Part shown: piece by piece, positions 19,816 through 30,609 of the stretch
Position numbering within the stretch: position 1 is the stretch's first letter
How the letters are laid out: each line of letters opens with the position of its first letter
NCBI RefSeq assembly: GCF_000250985.1
Contig: NW_013524651.1
Coordinates: 124,001-188,000 of the forward strand
Length of the DNA: 64,000 nucleotides
Direction: 5' to 3'
DNA from: Nematocida parisii ERTm1
Lineage: Eukaryota > Microsporidia
Position numbers and translations under genes: made by a program
Notes under the pieces: generated by a model
What the model saw: the letters and a program-made list of their open reading frames with translations, nothing else
Databases searched by the model: none
Told to the model about the DNA's origin: nothing

Positions 19816-21948
19816 CTAGTGTCCAATATTTCGTTGTATTTGTATTTTATATAGTGGCACCCGATCATTAATTGCTTGGATTGTTCCATAGTCATCCAAT
19901 GGAAGGCTAGCAAGAATATTCAATAGGAAATAAAATGAATTAAAGTACTCATCTGTAGATTTTTTAAATCGCGAAATAATAAATGCTTTCCTTGCTAAAT
20001 TCATTTTAACAGAGAATGAAGTAATCCGCATGAACAAAAAAACTTTATCCAAATTGGATAGATTGCTATTTAGTAACTTCTCTCTTTCAAGCTCTATCTT
20101 ATTGCTTAGATCCGTGCTTTTTATCATATTAAATGTTTCTATAGCAATTGTATGCATTATTAAAGATTTAATAAAGCTATACTGCTCTCCAAATGTGGTT
20201 TTTGTTCTAGAAATAACATCACAGAATTTATTCTTGAAACATGAGCTTTCTTCTGGAACAAATGAAATAATCATATGCCCTTTAACTGCTTGCACCTTTA
20301 TACTGTTTTTTACGCCATTTACAGTATACGTGATGACAATTGATCCTAATACTTCATTCTTACAATCCGATCTATGCCCTTTTGTAAAGTTGCAGTTTAC
20401 AGTTACAGATTTGTTATAAGAAAGGTCGCTGAAAAGCTTTTGTATATATTTTTGAATATCACTAAAAAGCTTATTAAGATTTGTAGCTTCATTATTTAGT
20501 CGCGCCATAAACTCGCTTATCCTGTCTATATCAGAAGAAGGTCTTCCAGAAATCTCTACAATGGCATAAAGCAGATTTAAAATGCCTGCTCGTATTTCAT
20601 TTCTTTGGTCTTTAACATATGCAATGTGCTTACAGCTAAGTCCTGACGGCACTACATTCCAATTAGCCTGCATTTTGGCATCAATTATTTCAACCGGTAA
20701 ACTATATGTTGTAAAAAACTCCTGCATTTCAGGCTTTGATTCCTTCATGTGCTCAAGAGTATATTTTCGGGTTTTTGAGTTATATGCAAAAGAGCTGAAA
20801 ATTCCCAGAATAGCTGCCTCTACGCAATTACTGTACCGCTTATTAGGATCATCCAAAAGCTTCTTTTCTATATAATCATAGTGTGGTACTTTTGTGTAAG
20901 CAGGTATTTGATCACTAGACATAAATGGAAACATTTTACACTCGTCTATAAAATATGCAAAGTTTTGATAGATGTCTAAATACATCATAACCTCATTAGA
21001 GCTGTTTGCTTCTATAAAGCATTTGCCAAATACGTCATTTTCAATGGTGCAATCCTGGTTTAACAAGGTTTTATCTGCAATTTGTTTACTAAGGATTTCA
21101 TACACTGCATTATTTAGCTTAATTGCATCTTCTTTCGACTGAATAAATTCATATATATACATCTGTATTAAAAACTTAGGGCTATTTAAGAACAGTCCAG
21201 TTTCAAATTCTTCCTGATTCTCTGGGGTTTTAAACTCGCCATTATCCCACAAAAGCGGATTATTTCGATTTTTAATAAAAAACTTAATTATTTTTGCAAT
21301 ATCCTTAATGTTTGTGTTACTGGTTGAATTACTTATTTGATTTTTCATTTGAATAGAAAAATAGCTCTTTTTGCTCTCTTTGTTTTCAATTAAACCCAAT
21401 TCTGAAGTAGCCTTTTTATAATAGATAGGAACATCCACTCCTTCTGAAAGAAGCAAAAGAGCAGCTAAGATGTAGTAAGTGCAGGTATTAACTTTTTGTG
21501 ATTTAAGAAATTCTGCAAACCCATTTGTATTATTAGATTCTATAGGTGAATCTTTTTGCATATATGGAAACATTCTTAGCAGAGTATTGTAGAATTTCTT
21601 CATGTAAATTCTCTTTTTTATCGATGCAATAAACTCCAAATTGTGAATCTTGTCCTTAGAAGGGCTCCGAATAAAATCACTAATTTTCAATTCATCATTA
21701 GAGCTCTTCATTGTAAGCGTGTAGAAAATGTCTATTTCAGAGGCAAATTGCCTTTTATTCTGCAGAAGAAGATTGCGATTGTATAAATATCCACGAAGCA
21801 TGTTTAGCGGGCCATCAGGATTTATCACCAAGCACTTTGAATTATTATGTGTTAGTATCTGCTTTTGAACCTCTCTTATTTCGGGTATCTCTATCTTTCC
21901 ATAGATAATTTGTATTAGCATCAATCCGATCACATAGTATAAAATCAT
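19816..21948 (-). CDS. Large secreted lineage-specific family protein (member 2)
   Basis: A 710-aa protein from an ATG at 21946-21948 with a signal peptide at residues 2-16 (ILYYVIGLMLIQIIYG). Family landmarks in order: CLVINPDGPLNMLRGYLYN (about 39-57), FASEIDIFYTL, ILAALLLLSEGVDVP, FFIKNRNNPLLWDNGEF, GLFLNSPKFLIQMYIYEF. A later block VEAAILGIFSSFAYNSKTRKY parallels SEAALLALFCYFAFDPTTNTY in member 1. It has no membrane anchor. It is probably a host-exposed protein of an expanded family; its target is unknown. It is oriented opposite to member 1. Confidence 0.87.
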   Translation of the reverse strand: MILYYVIGLMLIQIIYGKIEIPEIREVQKQILTHNNSKCLVINPDGPLNMLRGYLYNRNLLLQNKRQFASEIDIFYTLTMKSSNDELKISDFIRSPSKDKIHNLEFIASIKKRIYMKKFYNTLLRMFPYMQKDSPIESNNTNGFAEFLKSQKVNTCTYYILAALLLLSEGVDVPIYYKKATSELGLIENKESKKSYFSIQMKNQISNSTSNTNIKDIAKIIKFFIKNRNNPLLWDNGEFKTPENQEEFETGLFLNSPKFLIQMYIYEFIQSKEDAIKLNNAVYEILSKQIADKTLLNQDCTIENDVFGKCFIEANSSNEVMMYLDIYQNFAYFIDECKMFPFMSSDQIPAYTKVPHYDYIEKKLLDDPNKRYSNCVEAAILGIFSSFAYNSKTRKYTLEHMKESKPEMQEFFTTYSLPVEIIDAKMQANWNVVPSGLSCKHIAYVKDQRNEIRAGILNLLYAIVEISGRPSSDIDRISEFMARLNNEATNLNKLFSDIQKYIQKLFSDLSYNKSVTVNCNFTKGHRSDCKNEVLGSIVITYTVNGVKNSIKVQAVKGHMIISFVPEESSCFKNKFCDVISRTKTTFGEQYSFIKSLIMHTIAIETFNMIKSTDLSNKIELEREKLLNSNLSNLDKVFLFMRITSFSVKMNLARKAFIISRFKKSTDEYFNSFYFLLNILASLPLDDYGTIQAINDRVPLYKIQIQRNIGH

Positions 21949-22871
21949 ACCCCTTATAAATTTTTTTAAGTTTATATATTAATTAGAAATTATTTAAATC
22001 CTAAACCAGCTAGAATAGTCTATTACTGTAAGCACACACATTAAACATTAGTTTGTAAATGATTTTTAGAAATAAAAGAGTCTATGTTGCCAAATTGTAA
22101 CAGTATTCTTGCTATTCACCGTATGAGGAAGTCTTCGTGAGTTTTCTCCTTATTATTTTCATCATATGCCAATATGTAATTGTTAATGATGCCGTATAAT
22201 AAATATTCCAAAAAAAGAAATATGCATTCTTTTATAAATAAAAATAGGAAATCCACTATTTGCTTGTTATAATTTTTTTTAATAGAAATCAGTCTTGTTA
22301 TAATATGCTGTTGGCTGTAATTAAAGCGCTTTCTTTAAATTTTAGAATTAATTTTGTGAATATTAAACTCTACTTCAAATTAACCATTAGTTGAGTTAAA
22401 CTTCTAGCCAATACGCATGTATATATTTCTATAACTCAAAGTAAGAAGATCAAATAAATAGATCAATTACTGTAAAATACAATGTATATAAAAATAACAA
22501 ATGCTTTGGTGGTGCGCCGGGTATATGCGCCAATTTTATATGTAGAATGTTTGATTAATATAAGCTGGTGTAAGTTGTTGATGTATTAACAGAAATAATT
22601 TTTATTTATTTTAAAGCATTATATGGAAAGTCTTCACTACAATAAGACTATTAAAATATTTTAAAAAGACATTTATTTATAAAAAGTCTGAAATTATTAA
22701 AAAGCAAATTTAGTAAATAATAGAAAACAATATTCTTTCTTGATTATTATGCAAACAAATGAATTTCTAAGTATTTTAATTTATATTTTCTTGAGTATTA
22801 GCAGTACATTAATTGGCGAATAAATAACTGCTGATATTATAATAGAAATCAATTTAACAAAATGAATTTAA
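21949..22871. other. AT-rich spacer, nothing recognised
   Basis: No gene, RNA or clear repeat found between the secreted protein gene and the LTR-like element. Confidence 0.45.
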
Positions 22872-23212
22872 TGTGCTCACGAGGAGGCACCGTCGTCGCC
22901 TGGATAACATAGTCCAAGATAGATAGAGATAGTATTGAGGGATGCTCTTTATTATGATTATTAGAATATCCGGATGTGCGCGGGCGTGGGGCCCTTGTGG
23001 TGCTATTGGCGCTGAGCCTTTTAGTAAATGTTTCCCGTGGTTTTCCCATTGGTTCTCGTATGATTTGTTTGGGCGCGTGCTACTTATATAGTTCAAAGTT
23101 GATCCGTGATTATTAGATCCCGGCCTTTTGCCGAAAAAGAATCATCGCATGCATAGGCGCATTGGAGGATCGGTCTCGGGCCTGCGCGCTTGAGCGGAGG
23201 TGTCACCACAAA
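22872..23212 (-). repeat. Probable solo LTR (TGTGGTGAC...GAGCACA)
   Basis: A 340-bp block distinctly richer in GC than its flanks. On the minus strand it starts TGTGGTGACACC and ends CGTGAGCACA, so TGTG...CACA terminal inverted bases are present. Inside are TATATAAG (near 23084) and AATAAAG (near 22948), in promoter then poly(A) order. TTAAATT occurs next to both ends, offset by a base, and may be a target duplication. Two overlapping minus ORFs here (66 and 80 codons) are not real genes. Confidence 0.6.
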
Positions 23213-23597
23213 ATTTAATAATAGCTAGAGTTGTACGTGCAGTTAATCATTAACAGAGGACTATTCTATTTTTATTATTTTAGAGTATGGTGTAAACATT
23301 TCTGGTTGAAAAAACAGTCTGCTAGCTACTTAAATAAATGTTATCGCTTTAGTGAGAAATAAAATATAAAAAGAAAGAAATACCCAATTTTAGCCAAGAA
23401 TTATCATAATTCAAAACAAAAGCTGAATAAAATTCCAAAATAACTGTTCTGATTTGAAAACATTCTCGGGCTACTTCGTTTTATTATATATTTTTGTTTT
23501 TGATATATTACATAAAAATATCATTCAGCTTTTCTGATATAGTCAGAATAAGATTAAAAATAATATAAATACAACTATAAATACAGAAAAATAAAAT
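23213..23597. other. AT-rich spacer upstream of a secreted-protein gene
   Basis: Nothing recognised beyond AT-rich promoter-like DNA. Confidence 0.45.
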
Positions 23598-25247
23598 ATG
23601 AAGAGGACAGCACGAAAAACAATTATTCTAGTAATATTTTGCTTGAAATTCATCATTATACCAGTATCTGCCAGTATGCTTGCCCCACATAACAATACAC
23701 GCAGTATATACGAGGTAAGCAGCCGGATAAGAGGCAGTAGAAACAATCCTTTATTGCATGAAAATAATCAAATTGACCAAGCAGAAGAGAACATAAGACA
23801 CAAAATAAATGAATTGAGACGCGGAGAAGAGAAGTACAACCAAACTAAAGTGGATATAGCCAAAGAAGCTCTAAGTATGCTTAAAAAGTGTGAAAGAATT
23901 CTTCCCACAGACCTAAACCGGCTATATATTTGGAGTGAAGGATACGATAGACACCATAACCAGATGTCGGGGCAAGATATAGAGAAGCAAATAGTAGAAT
24001 GGCAGCAGATTATACCAAGCACCTATAACAGCATATACACAGCTATTGAAGATGAACAATTTACAAAAAATCTACTAATTTCACCAGATGGTGCTAATAC
24101 TATAAAATATAAATTGAATGATCTTCCTATACTTACTCCTAGAATTGAAAAATATTACAGTAAAATTTCAGCAGACTTAAAAAACATAATTCTACTTTCT
24201 AAAAAAGCAGAGAGTAAATATGACAGAAAAGAGTATTTTGTAGAAGATAACTTGGATAGAAAGGCCCTAGCCAACTGTTTTGTGAGTCTAGTCTACCCGC
24301 CTTATATTTTTACTACATTCAGTATGTATGATATACTTCTAAAGCATGGCTTCCCTAATACATATGTAGAAAGAGGGCTATTAGATAATTCTGGAGAGCA
24401 AGTGGGGCATTTTATAAACAATATTGATAAATTGAAATTAAAGCTGATTAATTTCTTTGGATTTATCACCACACAAATATCCAAATCCAATGAATCAAAT
24501 AAAAAGTTTGTAGAATATGCCAAAAAGTTACACAAACAGGGCGTGAACATATATAAAACAGTAGAAAAATCAGTGGATCCCTATGGAAACATTGAAAAAA
24601 AGCGGCAACAGTACTTACACGCATGGAGACTTATAAATAATTCGTTTAGTCTGCAAGTCCCAATAATAATTGAACTATTAAAGAACATTTTACATGCAAG
24701 TGAGTGTAATCTAAAGGAATTAAAATACAAAATGAATGTACACACAGATGGTTATATATTGAATAGAAAGGACCATTTAGAAAAATTAAATAAGTTGGCT
24801 ATTTTAGTAAAGGGGGTTTTAAGCCCTCAGAATGGCGATGATTTTAATGAGAGTATGATCATGACAGTCAACTCTGCCAATTACTATTTAACAGAGCGAA
24901 TAATAGATATTAATTGGCAAATTGTCAGCGGATTACATTTCATTCAAATACGAAATAATAATAAAAATATAGGCTTTGTAGAGCTCAAAAAGCAGCTAAC
25001 AGAAGACATAGGATGTATTTGGAAAATAAGCACAATTGTGCAAAAATATATAAATTCGCCAGAATTTCAGCCTCACATAACTATAAGCAAATATGCAAAG
25101 CAGGTAACTAACAACTTAATTGAGGTGGATACAAAATTCAATAACTCCAACTCGATATTTAGCTCAATAATCAGCGGAAGATTCGCGGTTTTGCTTACAT
25201 TATGCGTTAGTGCACTACAAAAAGCTCTTTTGTTTGGAAGCTATTAA
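23598..25247 (+). CDS. Putative secreted helical protein with C-terminal hydrophobic segment
   Basis: A 549-aa protein with ATG at 23598. Residues 8-25 (TIILVIFCLKFIIIPVSA) form a signal peptide. The body is charged and appears largely helical, beginning with DQAEENIRHKINELRRGEEK, and has few cysteines. The last 30 residues include IISGRFAVLLTLCVSALQKALLF, a possible C-terminal membrane or GPI-attachment segment. The GAA1-like gene in this window would belong to such a pathway. It lacks the SEGxD motif of the large family. Unknown, probably surface or exported. Confidence 0.75.
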   Translation: MKRTARKTIILVIFCLKFIIIPVSASMLAPHNNTRSIYEVSSRIRGSRNNPLLHENNQIDQAEENIRHKINELRRGEEKYNQTKVDIAKEALSMLKKCERILPTDLNRLYIWSEGYDRHHNQMSGQDIEKQIVEWQQIIPSTYNSIYTAIEDEQFTKNLLISPDGANTIKYKLNDLPILTPRIEKYYSKISADLKNIILLSKKAESKYDRKEYFVEDNLDRKALANCFVSLVYPPYIFTTFSMYDILLKHGFPNTYVERGLLDNSGEQVGHFINNIDKLKLKLINFFGFITTQISKSNESNKKFVEYAKKLHKQGVNIYKTVEKSVDPYGNIEKKRQQYLHAWRLINNSFSLQVPIIIELLKNILHASECNLKELKYKMNVHTDGYILNRKDHLEKLNKLAILVKGVLSPQNGDDFNESMIMTVNSANYYLTERIIDINWQIVSGLHFIQIRNNNKNIGFVELKKQLTEDIGCIWKISTIVQKYINSPEFQPHITISKYAKQVTNNLIEVDTKFNNSNSIFSSIISGRFAVLLTLCVSALQKALLFGSY

Positions 25248-25615
25248 TAAATTAAAGGTTTATTATATTATTGATGAGATTTATTGTTTCTTAAATCGGT
25301 TGGTCTCTTTATTATAATCTGCAAATTATATTAACAGAATATAGAGTGGCTTTCTTCAATAGCAATTTATTTAATTTAGTTAAACCAGAAGGTTAATAAA
25401 ACAAGTACAAAGTTCCTAAGCGTAAAAGAAAGATGATTTATCAAATTAAGAGAGTATGAATGGAGAATATGACTCAAGAATGTTAGATGCCATTTAGTGC
25501 GTTTAGTTCACATTATATAAAAATACACTTTATTTGACTTAATACACCCCAACAACGCATATATACAACATTCCTAGTTATATAACAATAGATGAGCTAG
25601 TTTGTAGTAGATAAA
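25248..25615. other. AT-rich spacer between convergent genes
   Basis: No feature recognised. Confidence 0.45.
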
Positions 25616-26962
25616 TTAATTAACCATATTATAATCTAATACCTGTAGACTTTTTGTCTTTTCTAGCACCTTTAAAAACAAATAAGATATATTCATGTAT
25701 ATTTTATGCAGTATTCTCTTTATAAATGAAGACACCTGATCGCTCAAGATTATTTGCGATATAATGCACCAAACTATGAATATGGTAATTGCTAATAATA
25801 TAAAAATTATTAATAGGCCCAGTAAGAATTCCTTTAGTGTACCTTGGTAAGCAGGAGAATCATCAGGAGAAATTGTAAGCCTGTTTATAGCATCGACTAG
25901 TTTTAACTCATCTTGATTAAGCCCATTATCTATTGATATGGGAATAGGCGAGCTAAAAATAGCACCTATTTTTTCCTGCATACATGCTCTATATACATCA
26001 GAAACATTTTCGATAAAAGAATCTGTGTCAATAGGATACCTTTCGCGCAATGGCTTAAGATTGTCTATGAATTTAATAGATCCAGGGTTTTTGTAGCTCT
26101 GAAGATCCTTCAAAACATATTTAAACACGTTCTTTGTATATATAGCAGTGTCTGATAAATTATGTGTTTTCTCTATCATGAAGAATAGTGCGCTGTATAT
26201 GTTCTGTATAATCGGAAAACCGTTTTTTTGCTGTCTTTTAGCAGAAATTACCTCTTTTATTAACTGCACTGCCACATTAACTCCAATGTGATTTGTGCAT
26301 ACAAATATATACAGCGAGTAAACATCATCATTGTCTAGCCCCAATCTATATAAACTCAACTCAGCACCTTCCTCTCCATCTTGCCCAGCAAGCATTCCTC
26401 CAAATTCTGTTATTATATCTAATACCCTCTGTAACCTAGAACACTTTCCAGAGCTAGACGGCTTAAAAAGATAATTTAATGCGTCAAAAGCATCAATCGG
26501 CCCCAGTGTTTGTGCATACACATTATTGGACAGGGCGACCATGATATCAGTTCGCATATACCAGTCAAGTAGATTTTTATCCAATATAAATAGATGATTG
26601 GTATTCATAAAATTATAATATGCATCTCTCTGCACATGGTTCTTGATATCTTGTCCAGTAGCATAAATGCCCCCCACAAACATTCTAGTCTTTTCTATCG
26701 CTTTATCAATTGTGGGTATAACCATATCCTGGTTATATTCTATAGTTTTTTCAATATACTCGCATAGAAATACCATAAATGCATTGTATGCTAAATTATT
26801 TAATTCTAGGAACTCCTCTTTAAAAAGAACTCTTCTTGCATACATATTTAGCACTGTGTATATTATGTGCCTTTTTTCATAGAATGATGTCTCTGAATCC
26901 TTATCGTTAGCAAAGAAAATGTTTTCTGAATTTGATCTCAGCATTTCATTATTGAAATCCAT
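25616..26962 (-). CDS. Lineage-specific membrane-anchored protein (paralogue of the left-edge fragment)
   Basis: A 448-aa protein from ATG 26960-26962 with no signal peptide. Residues 1-380 are soluble and helical. A strong membrane segment lies at about residues 386-412 (LGLLIIFILLAITIFIVWCIISQIIL), followed by a short basic tail of about 35 residues. LNNLAYNAFMVFL (about 54-66) is shared with the gene cut by the left edge, so this is a family. The C-terminal anchor suggests insertion into a parasite or host-facing membrane with the bulk in the cytosol. No known domain. Confidence 0.75.
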   Translation of the reverse strand: MDFNNEMLRSNSENIFFANDKDSETSFYEKRHIIYTVLNMYARRVLFKEEFLELNNLAYNAFMVFLCEYIEKTIEYNQDMVIPTIDKAIEKTRMFVGGIYATGQDIKNHVQRDAYYNFMNTNHLFILDKNLLDWYMRTDIMVALSNNVYAQTLGPIDAFDALNYLFKPSSSGKCSRLQRVLDIITEFGGMLAGQDGEEGAELSLYRLGLDNDDVYSLYIFVCTNHIGVNVAVQLIKEVISAKRQQKNGFPIIQNIYSALFFMIEKTHNLSDTAIYTKNVFKYVLKDLQSYKNPGSIKFIDNLKPLRERYPIDTDSFIENVSDVYRACMQEKIGAIFSSPIPISIDNGLNQDELKLVDAINRLTISPDDSPAYQGTLKEFLLGLLIIFILLAITIFIVWCIISQIILSDQVSSFIKRILHKIYMNISYLFLKVLEKTKSLQVLDYNMVN

Positions 26963-27075
26963 CTAAAAATTTTCAATAGTGAAACAGGTTTATAAATTGA
27001 AATTTAAATATGCTTTAACTTGGTTTTTATATTATTTATTTCTAGCCAGTGAAAATACTATGCTTTTATACTAGC

Positions 27076-27906
27076 TCAGGCAAATAAATTGTATACTAGT
27101 ACTATGTTTAGTGAAATAAATATAATAGAATTAATATAATATACGGCGGTCAATACTTTGTCTGTGCATGATCCCAAGAAGTCAAGCACCAAATATCTTT
27201 GGGCATTCGCAAATTTATGCAACTTCATAGTGAACATACTTATTATAAGATGTAGAGTATAGAAGAATATAAAAAGGGAAATTATTTCGCGAATAGCCAC
27301 TAAGCCGGCAATATCCCCAACTATGAATCCCAACATATATGCTATAAACACTATAAGACAGATGAGCATACCAAATAGCAAGTTAAACTGAATAGCTTCT
27401 ACATTTGTAGCTATACTTAATATTAGTATAATGTGTTTAAAAAACACGAATCCGAATATAACAATATTTGCCACACCATATATCTCTAGTATATACTTAC
27501 TTGGTAGGAAGAGCATGTTAATAGGAGCTCTATCTAGCAATGGCGCAGTGTTATTTGTTTTTACTCCTCTTACTAAAATCATTAATAACAGTCCGATGTG
27601 AAATACTGATAGTAATGGTATAGAAGATACAACTGCATTGGTATAAACACTAGGCTTTATAAAATTAACATCAATATTTTATGTCTTTTCTACACTATCG
27701 TTGTTTTCAGAAGCAACTTCTATATCAATTTCAATAGCAGGCTTTTTAATCACTAGAGTACTAATCTGCTCAGCAGAGCTAGATTAAGTGTTTATGGGTG
27801 TGGTGAATATTTCATTGAGTTCAAGAAATTCAGTATTTTGGTTGTCTTTTATTATTGCATCTTCTTTATGAACCATGCCATCTTCAGGAATTACTCTATT
27901 GTTCAT
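27076..27906 (-). pseudogene. Multi-pass membrane protein gene with two in-frame TAA stops
   Basis: From an ATG at 27904-27906 one reading frame can be followed to 27076 (277 codons), interrupted only by TAA at 27784-27786 and TAA at 27679-27681. The 40-codon N-terminal part is acidic. The part after the second stop holds hydrophobic segments continuing through the 168-aa open 3' portion, which has four or five membrane helices (for example LLFGMLICLIVFIAYMLGFIVG). It resembles the intact protein at 671-1369 in the EIIS[IL]FI segment and helix spacing. With no frameshift and only two stops, it is a young pseudogene, a sequencing problem, or (less likely) a readthrough gene. Confidence 0.65.
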
Positions 27907-28554
27907 TATAATAATTTTTATTTTTTTAGTATGCCAATAAAATTGCTTTTATTTACTTTCTGGTTATCTGAAAATAATGAAATATAATGTGTAATAAAAA
28001 ATATAACAATCTCATTATATGCAACATTTTCTTTAAGAATGGCTTTATTTTCTATATTTTAAATTCGGGTTAATTATTTTTTATTAATTTATTTTAAATT
28101 CGTTCATATTCCTATTTCAAGTTTATTTCTGAGTATGGATTTTAATTTATTTTTAATTTGAATTACTTATGCACAATATGAAATATTATAGGAGTATTTT
28201 ATTTCAAGCATGTAGATTTAATTATTATATTGCGTATAGGACTAGTGGATTTTTGGCCTCTAGAGTACTAAATAAGAACATAAACAGGCCAGGAAATGCG
28301 CACTTTGGCCTATACAAATTGTGGACAAGAGCAACATAATTTTTGTAGAATTTAAGATTATATAGCAATTGTGGCTTCTAAAAGGTAATTCAAAGCAACA
28401 AAAATAAGTGAAGCAAAATATACCAATTATACAAATAAACCAACCAGTGAATTTATATACACGAACAGGCAAATAGAAAAATTAACAATGAACCAATTAG
28501 ATACTAAACAAAACTGTCTTAAAAATATAAATATAGAAAGATTTTCATATTTGT
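27907..28554. other. AT-rich spacer with one reverse CCCGAA motif
   Basis: AATTCGGGTTAAT at 28062-28074. It marks the step from accessory to conserved gene block. No gene recognised. Confidence 0.45.
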
Positions 28555-30609
28555 ATGTGTGGAATATTTGGCTATTGTAGCTACAATAAGAAGGCAAATA
28601 AAAAAGAAGTTTTGACAATGTTAACCAATGGGCTGAAAAGACTAGAATACAGAGGATATGACTCAGCTGGAGTTGCTATTGATGTTGATAGTGAGTATCA
28701 AGCATTTAAAAAAACAGGAAAGGTGCAGGCACTAGTAGATCATATTGAGGCCTCCACAGGAAACATACAGGAAAAACGCGCCAATTCTAACATAGGGATA
28801 GCACACACAAGATGGGCCACACATGGAGAGCCATCTGAGAAGAACTGCCATCCAATTCCAAGTCAGAGCAACGAATTCTTTGTAGTACACAATGGAATCA
28901 TTAACAATTACAAAAGTCTAAAGGAGACCCTTACAGGGCACGGACACACTTTCCAGAGTGAAACAGACACTGAAAGCATTTCCCAGGTTATTTTGTTCAT
29001 ATACAGAAAGTGTGTGGCCCGAGGGATTACTTTGAGCTTCTCAGAGCTAGTGAATGAGGCTGTTCATCAGCTGGATGGAGCTTTTGCATTTCTTGTTGTA
29101 AGTAAACATTTCCCAAATGAAGTAGTAGCTGCAAGAAGGGGAAGTCCTTTACTGATTGGTGTGCGTGGAACATCAATTGTTCAGCAAGACTCAATTGATG
29201 TGATAGCCTCTAAAGAGCCCACTATTTCAATTAGTACGCCAGTAGGTACCCCAAGAATAGTATCAAAGCCAGGAGAGCTGTCTAGATCTGTCAGCAGAGT
29301 GTTTGTCATGGAGTCTGATAGCAATACACAGCCATTAGAAATATTCTTTAGTTCTGACTCTGCAGCAATTATTGAGCACACAAAAACACTGCTTACCTTG
29401 GAAAATGGAGATATTGCACATGTTACAGCAAAAGGTCTAGAGATTATTAAGAGTACGCCGGGAGGAAAATCATTCCGGCCACTTGAGGAGGTCACTGGAA
29501 CTCTGTGTGATATTATGAAGGGAAACTACCCACACTTTATGCTTAAAGAGATACACGAGCAGAAAGACTCAGTTGTAAACACAATGAGAGGCCGTGTGAA
29601 CTTTGAAGAGTCAGTTGTAAAGCTGGGAGGGATTGGAGAGTGGCTAGATACACTTAGAAAGTCCTCTCGATTTATTTTCATAGCATGTGGTACTAGCTCT
29701 TATGCATCTTTGCAGATGAGAGGGCTTTTTGAAGAACTTACAGGCATTCCTTCCACAATTGAAATAGCAAGTGATTTTAACGATAGGTCGCCGCCCATAT
29801 CAAGGTCGGACTGCTGTATATTTGTAAGTCAGAGTGGAGAAACTGCAGACTCTTTGATAGCCCTCCGGTATATTAAAGAAAGAGGGGCGTTTAGTGTGGG
29901 AATCACAAATGTAGTAGGAAGTACAATTTCCAGAGAGACAGATTGTGGTATTCACATAAACGCAGGGCCGGAGATAGGTGTAGCAAGTACTAAGGCATAC
30001 ACCAGTCAGTCAGTTGCACTTGCTCTTCTTGCCATACAGATAGGCCAAAACAATTCACACACATTTGAAAGAAGAAAAGAAATAATAAAAGATCTACAAG
30101 GCCTTTCTGCCTCAATCCAGGAAGTTCTTAAGGACGAGCAGGGATTGAAGCAAATTTCTGAAACCATGCTTAAAACTGAAAGCAGTATTTTACTTCTAGG
30201 AAGAGGGTACCAGCTGGCCACTAGCTTGGAGGGTGCATTAAAAATCAAAGAAATAACCTATATTCACAGTGAAGGAATAGGTGCGGGAGAGCTAAAGCAC
30301 GGGCCACTTGCATTAGTTGATGAAAAGAAGAGAATTATTATGATTTTAACTGACCCATCAGAAGGAAAGTCTCAGAATTCATACGAACAGGTCATATCTC
30401 GAGGAGGTAACCCAATCGTTATTTGTACAGAGCGCACAGCTAAGCAACTCGGCAATTCACTAAAAATTATAGTCCCAGAAGTATCTGACTGCATTCAAGG
30501 AATTGTAAATGTGGTTGTTCTTCAAATACTTGCCTATTACACAGCAACCAGTTTAAAAATTGACGTGGACCAGCCAAGAAACTTGGCTAAGTCCGTGACT
30601 GTTGAATAA
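28555..30609 (+). CDS. GFA1: Glutamine--fructose-6-phosphate aminotransferase (isomerizing)
   Basis: A 684-aa enzyme that makes glucosamine-6-phosphate from fructose-6-phosphate and glutamine, the first committed step to UDP-GlcNAc and hence spore-wall chitin. The N-terminus MCGIFGY provides the nucleophile Cys2 of the class-II glutamine amidotransferase domain; YRGYDSAGVA, IAHTRWATHG and HNGIINNY follow. Two SIS sugar-phosphate isomerase domains follow, with FIACGTSSYAS, VSQSGETADS and LGRGYQLATSLEGALKIKE. It ends with the conserved DQPRNLAKSVTVE. Length is normal for eukaryotic GFAT. Cytosolic. First gene of the conserved block. Confidence 0.98.
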   Translation: MCGIFGYCSYNKKANKKEVLTMLTNGLKRLEYRGYDSAGVAIDVDSEYQAFKKTGKVQALVDHIEASTGNIQEKRANSNIGIAHTRWATHGEPSEKNCHPIPSQSNEFFVVHNGIINNYKSLKETLTGHGHTFQSETDTESISQVILFIYRKCVARGITLSFSELVNEAVHQLDGAFAFLVVSKHFPNEVVAARRGSPLLIGVRGTSIVQQDSIDVIASKEPTISISTPVGTPRIVSKPGELSRSVSRVFVMESDSNTQPLEIFFSSDSAAIIEHTKTLLTLENGDIAHVTAKGLEIIKSTPGGKSFRPLEEVTGTLCDIMKGNYPHFMLKEIHEQKDSVVNTMRGRVNFEESVVKLGGIGEWLDTLRKSSRFIFIACGTSSYASLQMRGLFEELTGIPSTIEIASDFNDRSPPISRSDCCIFVSQSGETADSLIALRYIKERGAFSVGITNVVGSTISRETDCGIHINAGPEIGVASTKAYTSQSVALALLAIQIGQNNSHTFERRKEIIKDLQGLSASIQEVLKDEQGLKQISETMLKTESSILLLGRGYQLATSLEGALKIKEITYIHSEGIGAGELKHGPLALVDEKKRIIMILTDPSEGKSQNSYEQVISRGGNPIVICTERTAKQLGNSLKIIVPEVSDCIQGIVNVVVLQILAYYTATSLKIDVDQPRNLAKSVTVE

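Noticed and set aside
22849-23096. Two overlapping minus ORFs of 66 and 80 aa
   Set aside because: They lie inside the LTR-like block; their composition reflects the GC-rich repeat.
29181-30248. Minus ORFs inside GFA1
   Set aside because: Antisense shadows of a strongly conserved gene.
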